NCBI GenBank assembly: GCA_021203665.1
Contig: JAJQAT010000101.1
Coordinates: forward strand, 1-5,006
Length of the DNA stretch: 5,006 nucleotides
Source of the DNA: Bacillota bacterium
GTDB lineage: Bacteria > Bacillota > Clostridia > UBA1381
Reading direction: 5' to 3'
The notes below the pieces were generated by a model. It was not told the origin of the DNA. It searched no databases and saw only the letters and a program-made list of their open reading frames with translations. A program made the position numbers and the translations under genes. This document shows positions 1 through 5,006 of the stretch, one piece after another (position 1 is the stretch's first letter; each line of letters begins with the position of its first letter).

Positions 1-19
1 GCGGTAGTGGGGGATAAAA

Positions 20-751
20 ATGAAAAGGGATAATATACTGTATTCAAATATTGCGGGAGCTTGCTTTGGTCAGTCGGCGGTAAATGTTTGTTTGGAATTG
101 ATTCTGTACGGAAGTCTGATTTTTCCGGAGATTTCGTTTTCCGATTGCATTCTTTACATCACTAAATTCGTCTTTTATTTTATATTTGCGGTTATCATGC
201 TTAGGTCAAGGAGGCATATAGTTGAGATAATTGCGGCGGGTTTGATGACTGTTATAAACGCATACTTTACTGTTATAAATATTTCGCATACAGAGACCGC
301 CGTTTATTTTGGACTTTTCTCTCTTGCTGCGGCGGCATTGACGTTTTTGACAGTTGCCTTTTGTATTCCGTCAACAGCGTCAAAGGACAGCACCTTTAAA
401 AGAATCGCTCAAAGGATTTGGTTTTTACCTGCGGTGCTGCTTTTGATTGGCAGTATATTTTATTATATTTGGTGGTTTTTGTACGCGTATGACAACTCAT
501 TTTTGGTGTTTATTGAATCATGCGGCGTTACTCTTATTTTCGACATAATAGAAATAGCGGCATATCTGTTCGCGGGATTGTGGTTAAGCGACGGTAAATT
601 TGCCGTGAAAAGGGAGAAGTCCGCGGCAGTGCCGAATGCAGTTAAAATCGGAGATGCGGACAGACTGAAAATATGTAAGGAGCTGTTGGACGAGGGAGTT
701 ATTACTCAAGATGAGTTTGACGAAAAGAAAAAGCAGATACTCGGATTGTAA
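20..751 (+). CDS. Six-helix membrane protein with C-terminal SHOCT domain, function unknown
   Basis: I do not recognise this 243-residue protein beyond its architecture. By eye it has about six hydrophobic segments, near residues 17-36, 43-61, 67-87, 92-115, 133-156 and 167-190. A short, charged, Ala/Lys-rich linker follows (about 191-210). The last 30 residues match the SHOCT pattern (short C-terminal domain): a small helix containing KELLDEG, then VITQDEFDEKKKQIL. SHOCT domains occur at the ends of many unrelated bacterial proteins and are thought to mediate oligomerisation or interaction, so they do not reveal function. No catalytic motif or cleavable signal peptide is evident. The ATG at 20 follows a G-rich Shine-Dalgarno-like stretch (9-14) by five bases, which supports this start, although only 19 bases upstream are visible. 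The gene is clearly more AT-rich than the hydrogenase genes and converges on them, so it is probably transcribed separately. The reading frame is firm; the role is unknown. Confidence 0.85.
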   Translation: MKRDNILYSNIAGACFGQSAVNVCLELILYGSLIFPEISFSDCILYITKFVFYFIFAVIMLRSRRHIVEIIAAGLMTVINAYFTVINISHTETAVYFGLFSLAAAALTFLTVAFCIPSTASKDSTFKRIAQRIWFLPAVLLLIGSIFYYIWWFLYAYDNSFLVFIESCGVTLIFDIIEIAAYLFAGLWLSDGKFAVKREKSAAVPNAVKIGDADRLKICKELLDEGVITQDEFDEKKKQILGL

Positions 752-772
752 CGAATTTGTGCATTAATAAAC

Positions 773-802
773 ACGGCATATCGCCCTGTTGCGATATGCC
801 GT
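773..802. terminator. Bidirectional intrinsic terminator between convergent genes
   Basis: A perfect 12-bp inverted repeat (773-784 pairing with 791-802, arm ACGGCATATCGC) encloses a 6-base loop. With one bulged T, the stem could extend by about four A-T/C-G pairs on its outer side (770-772 region with 804-807). On the plus strand a T-rich tract (TGTTTTAATTT, 803-813) follows, as expected for a rho-independent terminator of the membrane-protein gene, whose stop is at 749-751. On the minus strand the hairpin begins 12 bases after the hydA stop and is followed by a weaker T-containing tract (GTTTATTAAT). It lies between two converging genes and probably serves both, more strongly on the plus strand. 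Confidence 0.85.
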
Positions 803-814
803 TGTTTTAATTTA

Positions 815-2551
815 TTAATATTTATCGCGTTTTACATATGTGGTATGCAGCAGTCTATGCGCGCGGTGCTTGCCCGGCGCGTCGAAATACTCGTCATACA
901 GCATTTGAATAACGGGGTTGAGATGCGATTTTCTGAATTTAAGCTTTCTGTCCGCATCATAGAGAGCCTTTGCGCGGAGCGTTTTAAGGTCAACGTAATT
1001 TCTGACGCTGTCGCCCTGTACGGGCTGACCGCCGCCGTTTACGCAGCCGCCGGGGCACGCCATGATCTCAACAAAATCATAGTGTCTTTCGCCGCTCCTT
1101 ATTCCGTCCAGAATCTTTCTCGCGTTGCCGAGTCCCGACGCAACGGCAACCTTAAGCTTTTTGCCGCCGAGCGTGTACTCCGCCTCCTTGATTCCGTCCG
1201 TTCCTCTTACCTCTCTGAACTCAATCTTTTTAGAGCCGCCGTCAAGTATATCCGCGGCTGTTCTGAGTGCCGCCTCCATAACTCCGCCTGTCGCGCCGAA
1301 TATCGCGCCCGCGCCCGTTGCAATCTCAAACGGGTCGTCAAACTTCTCGTTCTTCAGCTCGGTGAATTTCAAGCCCGCGCCCTTAATCATCTTGGAAAGC
1401 TCACGCGTGGTAAGCGATACGTCCACGTCCGCGAAACCGTAAGCGCTTCCCTCCTCGCGCGTGCATTCAAACTTCTTCGCGGTACACGGAATTATGCTCA
1501 CAACAAACAAATCATGCGGGTCGATTCCTTTTTTCTGCGCGTAATAATTTTTCAGCACCGCGCCGAACATCTGCTGCGGTGATTTACAGGTTGATAGATT
1601 CGGGATAAAGTCCTGATATTGATGCTCAACAAATTTTACCCAACCGGGACAGCAGCTTGTAAACATCGGCAAATCGTGCGCGTTTTCAAGCCTGTTTAAA
1701 AGCTCGGTTGCCTCCTCGACTATCGTCAAATCCGCCGTAACGTCCATATTGAACACGGCGTCCACACCGAGGCGGCGGATTGCCGCTACCATTTTGCCCT
1801 CCACGTTTGTGCCGACAGGCATATCAAAGCATTCGCCGAGCGTTGCGCGTATCGACGGCGCGGTGAATACGACAACCTTTTTATTCGGGTCGGCAATCGC
1901 GTCCCAAACGTCGTCAATCTGGCTCTTCTCGCTGAGCGCTCCGACGGGACAGGCTACTATACACTGACCGCAGCCGACGCATACGGACTCGTCCATACTC
2001 TTTTCAAAGGCGCAGCCGATATGTACCTTGTATCCTCTGCCGATTTCGCCTATCGCGCCGACTGTCTGAACCTTATTGCAGGCTGCCGTGCAGCGGCGGC
2101 ACATAATACATTTGTTGTTATCTCTCACTATGTACGGCGAAAGGTCGTCTATTTCGTATTTTATTTCCTCCTGAGCAAATCTGTCCTCGTCAACGCCGTA
2201 GTCAAACGCAAGCTTTTGCAGCTCACAGTTGTTTCCTCTTACGCACGAAAGACATTTCTTATGATGCGTTGAAAGAATAAGCTCGATAGTGGTTCTTCTC
2301 GATGTTCTTACCGCCGGAGTGTTTGTATAAACCTCCATACCCTCCGCTACGGGGAACACGCATGACGGAACAAGACGGCTCCTTCCTCTTTCCACAAGCT
2401 CAACCACGCACACGCGGCATGAGCCGATACAGTTTACATCCTTTAAGTAGCACAGGGAGGGAATTTCAACATTTATCTCCTTTGCCGCCTGAAGAATGGT
2501 ATAATCCTCCGGCACAGTAACGCTGATGCCGTTTATTTTCAAAGTTACCAT
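815..2551 (-). CDS. hydA: NAD(H)-linked [FeFe]-hydrogenase catalytic subunit HydA (HndD-like)
   Basis: This 578-residue cytoplasmic subunit interconverts protons plus electrons and H2. Its layout matches the clostridial CpI/HndD form. An N-terminal plant-type [2Fe-2S] domain (about 1-78) has C34, C45, C48 and C64. A His-ligated [4Fe-4S] site has H96, C100, C103 and C109. A ferredoxin-like pair of [4Fe-4S] sites uses C148/C151/C154 with C201 and C191/C194/C197 with C158. The H-cluster domain follows (about 220-545): L1 TSCCPGW (298-304; C300 proton-relay cysteine, C301 ligand), L2 IPCTAKKFE (ligand C356) and L3 EIMACPGGCVNGGGQP (ligands C499 and C503). The small-subunit-like tail ends near RAHRLLHTTY. 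Proton-pathway residues equivalent to CpI E279, E282, S319 and R286 are present as E280, E283, S320 and R287. One oddity is that the usual Met before L2 Pro-Cys is Ile354. The C-terminal [2Fe-2S] extension of Thermotoga HydA is absent. The ATG follows a GGGAGG ribosome binding site (2559-2564) by seven bases, 13 bases after hydB. The adjacent NuoE/NuoF-like genes argue for the NADH-linked multimer over a solitary ferredoxin hydrogenase. Confidence 0.96.
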   Translation of the reverse strand: MVTLKINGISVTVPEDYTILQAAKEINVEIPSLCYLKDVNCIGSCRVCVVELVERGRSRLVPSCVFPVAEGMEVYTNTPAVRTSRRTTIELILSTHHKKCLSCVRGNNCELQKLAFDYGVDEDRFAQEEIKYEIDDLSPYIVRDNNKCIMCRRCTAACNKVQTVGAIGEIGRGYKVHIGCAFEKSMDESVCVGCGQCIVACPVGALSEKSQIDDVWDAIADPNKKVVVFTAPSIRATLGECFDMPVGTNVEGKMVAAIRRLGVDAVFNMDVTADLTIVEEATELLNRLENAHDLPMFTSCCPGWVKFVEHQYQDFIPNLSTCKSPQQMFGAVLKNYYAQKKGIDPHDLFVVSIIPCTAKKFECTREEGSAYGFADVDVSLTTRELSKMIKGAGLKFTELKNEKFDDPFEIATGAGAIFGATGGVMEAALRTAADILDGGSKKIEFREVRGTDGIKEAEYTLGGKKLKVAVASGLGNARKILDGIRSGERHYDFVEIMACPGGCVNGGGQPVQGDSVRNYVDLKTLRAKALYDADRKLKFRKSHLNPVIQMLYDEYFDAPGKHRAHRLLHTTYVKRDKY

Positions 2552-2564
2552 TTTATTTCCTCCC

Positions 2565-4442
2565 TTATTTCTTGATTATCGCGCCGAACTTACAGTTTCT
2601 CATGCACAGACCGCACTTGATACATTTGTTTCTGTCAATCTTATGCGGCTTTTTAACCGTTCCGGAAATAGCGTCAACGGGACAGTTTTTAGCGCAGAGC
2701 GTACAGCCCTTACAGAGCTTCGGAACAATTTCGTAGGACATCAAATCCTTACATACGCCCGCCGGACAGGTCTTATCCTTAACGTGCGCGACATATTCGT
2801 CCTTGAAGTAGCGCATTGTTGAAATAACGGGGTTCGGCGTTGACTGACCGAGCGCGCAGAGTGAGGTTGAGCGCATATGCGCGCACAGCTCCTTAATCTT
2901 ATCCAAATCCTCCAGCTTGCCCTCACCCTTGGTAATCTTGTCGATAAGCTGATAAAGTCTGCGTGTTCCGATACGGCACGGCGTGCATTTTCCGCACGAT
3001 TCGTCAACAGTAAATTCAAGGAAGAATTTCGCGATGTCCACCATACAGGTGTCCTCGTCCATAACTATAAGTCCTCCCGAGCCCATCATCGAGCCGAGCT
3101 TAATCAAATTGTCATAATCTATCGGAACGTCTATATGACAGGCGGGAATACAGCCGCCGGACGGACCGCCCGTCTGAGCCGCCTTGAACTTCTTTCCGTT
3201 CGGTACGCCGCCGCCGATTTCCTCGACGATTTCACGCAGGGTTGTTCCCATAGGAACCTCAACAAGTCCTACGTTTGTTATCTTGCCGCCGAGGGCGAAT
3301 ACCTTTGTACCCTTCGATGTTTCCGTTCCCATTGACGCGAACCACTCCGGTCCGTTTAGAATAATCTTACATATATTCGCATAGGTTTCCACGTTATTCA
3401 AAATTGTCGGCTTGCCGAAAAGTCCCTTAACGGCAGGGAACGGCGGTCTTGGACGCGGCTCGCCGCGGTTGCCCTCGATTGAGGTCATAAGCGCCGTTTC
3501 CTCGCCGCATACGAACGCTCCGGCTCCGAGCCTAAGCTCTATATCAAAGGAGAAGTCCGTTCCGAAAATTCCCTCTCCCAAAAGTCCGTAATCCTTTGCC
3601 TGCTGTATCGCGACATTAAGACGGTTTACCGCCACGGGATATTCCGCGCGGACATATATGTAACCCTTGTTCGCGCCTATGGTGTAGCCGGCAATCGCCA
3701 TCGCCTCAAGCACGGTATGCGGGTCGCCCTCAAGTATCGAACGGTCCATGAACGCTCCGGGGTCGCCCTCGTCGGCGTTACAGCACACATATTTTTGGTC
3801 GCTTTCGGACGCCTTTGCAAACGCCCATTTGCGTCCGGTCGGGAAACCGCCGCCGCCTCTGCCGCGCAGTCCGCTGTCAAGCAGCACCTGTATCACGTCG
3901 TCGGGCGTCATTGAGGTAAGAACCTTTGCCAATGCCTGGTAGCCGTCCGTCGCTATGTATTCCTCAATATCCTCCGGGTCGATAACGCCGCAGTTTTTAA
4001 GAGCGACTCTTAATTGTTTTCTGTAGAAATCCGTTTCCTGGAGCGGCTTTACGGTTCCGTCCTCACAGACGGTGCTTTCATAAAGCAAATGCTTTACAAC
4101 ATTTCCCTTAATCAAATGCTCCTCGACAATTTCCGGAATGGTTTCCGGCTGAACTCTCGCGTAGAAATATCCCTGGGGATAAATTATCATTATAGGACTC
4201 AACGAGCAAAGACCGAAACAGCCGGTACGCACGATTTTAACGTCCTTTTCAAGTCCGTGCGCCGCAATCTGCTCCGTCAGCGCGTCAAGCACCTTCTGGC
4301 TTCCGGAGGAATGACAGCCGGTACCTCCGCACACGAGCACCTGGTATTTGTAGCCCGAATTGTTTTCCGCGTTCTCATCTCGCATTGAAACGATGTTTTT
4401 CGTATTTTCGCGGATTTTGTTTAATTCTTCAACACTCAGCAA
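2565..4442 (-). CDS. hydB: NAD(H)-linked [FeFe]-hydrogenase subunit HydB (NuoF-like diaphorase with ferredoxin domains)
   Basis: This 625-residue cytoplasmic subunit binds NAD(H) and FMN and passes electrons to and from HydA. An N-terminal thioredoxin-like [2Fe-2S] domain (about 30-115) has C38, C43, C75 and C79. The NuoF core (about 135-530) has the glycine-rich loop GLRGRGGGGFPTGRKW (191-206), the NADEGDPGAFMDR segment (222-234) that forms part of the FMN/NADH site, GAGAFVCGEETAL (306-318), and a [4Fe-4S] site of ESCGKCTPCR (C483, C486, C489) plus C529. A C-terminal two-[4Fe-4S] ferredoxin has C577/C580/C583/C587 and C607/C610/C613/C617. A CPAGVC segment (559-564) precedes it. The thioredoxin-like domain does the job of the separate HndB of Desulfovibrio-type enzymes, which explains why no hndB is seen. 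The start is TTG at 4442, eight bases after a GGGAGG motif; no in-frame ATG lies nearby upstream and the next Met is residue 20. The N-terminus LSVEELNKIRE resembles family N-termini, which supports TTG. It sits 14 bases after hydC in one operon. Complex I NuoF is excluded by both terminal Fe-S domains and by the neighbouring hydA. Confidence 0.96.
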   Translation of the reverse strand: MLSVEELNKIRENTKNIVSMRDENAENNSGYKYQVLVCGGTGCHSSGSQKVLDALTEQIAAHGLEKDVKIVRTGCFGLCSLSPIMIIYPQGYFYARVQPETIPEIVEEHLIKGNVVKHLLYESTVCEDGTVKPLQETDFYRKQLRVALKNCGVIDPEDIEEYIATDGYQALAKVLTSMTPDDVIQVLLDSGLRGRGGGGFPTGRKWAFAKASESDQKYVCCNADEGDPGAFMDRSILEGDPHTVLEAMAIAGYTIGANKGYIYVRAEYPVAVNRLNVAIQQAKDYGLLGEGIFGTDFSFDIELRLGAGAFVCGEETALMTSIEGNRGEPRPRPPFPAVKGLFGKPTILNNVETYANICKIILNGPEWFASMGTETSKGTKVFALGGKITNVGLVEVPMGTTLREIVEEIGGGVPNGKKFKAAQTGGPSGGCIPACHIDVPIDYDNLIKLGSMMGSGGLIVMDEDTCMVDIAKFFLEFTVDESCGKCTPCRIGTRRLYQLIDKITKGEGKLEDLDKIKELCAHMRSTSLCALGQSTPNPVISTMRYFKDEYVAHVKDKTCPAGVCKDLMSYEIVPKLCKGCTLCAKNCPVDAISGTVKKPHKIDRNKCIKCGLCMRNCKFGAIIKK

Positions 4443-4450
4443 TTCATATT

Positions 4451-4456
4451 CCTCCC
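4451..4456 (-). promoter_or_regulatory. Ribosome binding site that fixes the TTG start of hydB
   Basis: On the minus strand GGGAGG lies just after the hydC stop codon (4457-4459). It stands eight bases before the TTG at 4440-4442, a normal spacing. The only nearby ATG (4445-4447) is three bases from this motif, too close for efficient initiation, and is in a different frame that stops after three sense codons. The overlap of the hydC stop region with this site suggests that hydC and hydB translation are coupled. Confidence 0.75.
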
Positions 4457-4966
4457 TTACTTCTTCTTTTTCTTTGTTGTGTACTTTGCAAGTATGTCGT
4501 CAATCTGGTCAACGGTCATTCTGCCGTAAACGTCCTCGTCGATCATCATTACCGGAGCAAGACCGCACGCGCCTACGCATCGGCATGAATCGAGCGAGAA
4601 AACTCCGTCCCGCGTGCATTCGCCGCATTTAATCCCGAGCTTTTTCTCAACTCCCTCAAGAATCTTGTCCGCGCCCTTTACATAGCACGCCGTGCCGAGA
4701 CAGACGCTTATGCGGTGCTCGCCCTTGGGGTTAAGAGAAAATTGGGAATAAAATGTCGCAACGCCGTAAACCTCGCTTAAAGAGATATTAAGTCCGTCGG
4801 CAACCATGTCCTGCACCTCGATCGGGAGATAGCCGTATATCTCCTGAGCCTTCTGCAATACGGGCATAAGCGCTCCGGGCTGCGATTTCTCAATTTCAAT
4901 AAATTCCTTTAACTCAGCTTCCTGAGCCTTTGTTCCCTTAAAATGGGCAGCCGGTTGTTTATTCAT
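4457..4966 (-). CDS. hydC: NAD(H)-linked [FeFe]-hydrogenase subunit HydC (NuoE-like [2Fe-2S] protein)
   Basis: This 169-residue protein is the small [2Fe-2S] subunit that docks on HydB, equivalent to HndA and to NuoE of complex I. A helical N-terminal part (about 12-75) contains the family signature GALMPVLQKAQEIYGYLP (31-48) and SEVYGVATFYSQF (64-76). The thioredoxin-like [2Fe-2S] domain follows (about 80-160), with C89 and C94 in SVCLGTAC and C130 and C134 in CVGACGLAP. This is the C-x4-C...C-x3-C spacing of NuoE. An additional cysteine, C128, sits beside the third ligand. The length is normal for the family. The protein ends in five lysines, a low-complexity tail probably outside the fold. 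The ATG at 4966 is seven bases after AGGAGG (4974-4979), a strong ribosome binding site. It is the first gene of the operon, so its upstream region carries the promoter. In relatives the [2Fe-2S] cluster lies close to the FMN of HydB and is implicated in the bifurcation path. No such role can be shown from sequence alone. Confidence 0.95.
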   Translation of the reverse strand: MNKQPAAHFKGTKAQEAELKEFIEIEKSQPGALMPVLQKAQEIYGYLPIEVQDMVADGLNISLSEVYGVATFYSQFSLNPKGEHRISVCLGTACYVKGADKILEGVEKKLGIKCGECTRDGVFSLDSCRCVGACGLAPVMMIDEDVYGRMTVDQIDDILAKYTTKKKKK

Positions 4967-4973
4967 ATTTACG

Positions 4974-4979
4974 CCTCCT
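4974..4979 (-). promoter_or_regulatory. Ribosome binding site of hydC
   Basis: AGGAGG on the minus strand, within AAGGAGGCG, lies seven bases before the hydC ATG. It is a full match to the anti-Shine-Dalgarno core and indicates strong translation of the first gene of the hydrogenase operon. Confidence 0.85.
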
Positions 4980-4999
4980 TATTTTTTTCTGTCCTTATT

Positions 5000-5005
5000 A
5001 TTATA
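5000..5005 (-). promoter_or_regulatory. Probable -10 box of the hydCBA promoter
   Basis: The minus strand reads TATAAT at 5005-5000, an exact match to the vegetative sigma factor -10 consensus. Transcription would start near 4992-4994, giving a leader of about 26-28 bases before the hydC ATG, just enough for the ribosome binding site. The -35 element and any operator (for example for a Rex-type redox repressor, common upstream of such genes in Clostridia) would lie outside the window, so the promoter is only half seen. AT-rich sequence can give a TATAAT by chance. Confidence 0.55.
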
Positions 5006-5006
5006 C

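Noticed and set aside
752..814. The hairpin between the convergent genes as a small RNA, attachment site or mobile-element end.
   Set aside because: There is one perfect hairpin with a T-tract directly after two stop codons and no second copy, target duplication or promoter, so a terminator explains it fully.
845..1582. A long open plus-strand frame of 245 codons opposite hydA, and several shorter ones opposite hydA, hydB and hydC.
   Set aside because: They are Arg/Ala/Ser/Leu-rich shadows of strongly conserved minus-strand genes, have no family-like motifs, and are explained by codon bias on the coding strand.
815..2551. A solitary ferredoxin-dependent hydrogenase of the CpI type.
   Set aside because: The domain layout is the same, but the gene is the last of a tight operon with NADH-oxidising subunits, so the multimeric NAD(H)-linked enzyme is the better call.
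2565..4966. NuoE/NuoF of respiratory complex I.
   Set aside because: HydB carries a thioredoxin-like N-terminal and a two-[4Fe-4S] C-terminal domain that are not found in typical NuoF, and the next gene has a full H-cluster domain instead of a NuoG sequence.
1..5006. CRISPR arrays, tRNA or rRNA genes, insertion sequences, selenocysteine codons and phage or defence genes.
   Set aside because: I saw no repeated spacer pattern, cloverleaf, transposase frame, terminal inverted repeats, or in-frame TGA in the hydrogenase genes; nearly the whole window is accounted for by four intact genes.

Overview
The window holds a compact three-gene operon for a soluble, NAD(H)-linked [FeFe]-hydrogenase of the HydABC (Hnd-like) type on the minus strand. 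One unrelated small membrane-protein gene converges on it from the plus strand. The anaerobic enzyme, AGGAGG-type ribosome binding sites, short intergenic gaps and a SHOCT-tailed membrane protein suggest a strictly anaerobic, fermentative member of the Clostridia, plausibly from an animal gut. This is inference, because no taxonomic marker is present.

Layout from left to right: 20-751 (+) encodes a six-helix membrane protein of unknown function with a C-terminal SHOCT domain. 752-814 is a short convergent intergenic region with a perfect 12-bp hairpin that probably terminates transcription from both sides. 815-2551 (-) is hydA, the H-cluster catalytic subunit. 2565-4442 (-) is hydB, the NADH/FMN and Fe-S subunit. 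4457-4966 (-) is hydC, a NuoE-like [2Fe-2S] subunit. At the right edge lie the hydC ribosome binding site and a consensus -10 box (5000-5005, minus strand), so transcription runs hydC-hydB-hydA with gaps of 13-14 bases.

Working model: HydB exchanges electrons with NAD(H) through FMN. HydC and the many Fe-S clusters of HydB and HydA form the wiring. HydA reduces protons or oxidises H2 at the H-cluster. In characterised relatives (Thermotoga maritima, Acetobacterium woodii, Ruminococcus albus) this core couples NADH and reduced ferredoxin to H2 by electron bifurcation or confurcation. The three subunits here carry the expected domains and cluster ligands. The maturation genes hydE, hydF and hydG, and the accessory genes hydD and hydE-like of the A. 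woodii operon, are not in the window.

I see no clearly new system. The points most worth a second look are an isoleucine replacing the usual methionine of the H-cluster L2 motif in HydA, the TTG start of hydB overlapped by a four-codon ATG reading frame, and the uncharacterised SHOCT membrane protein.
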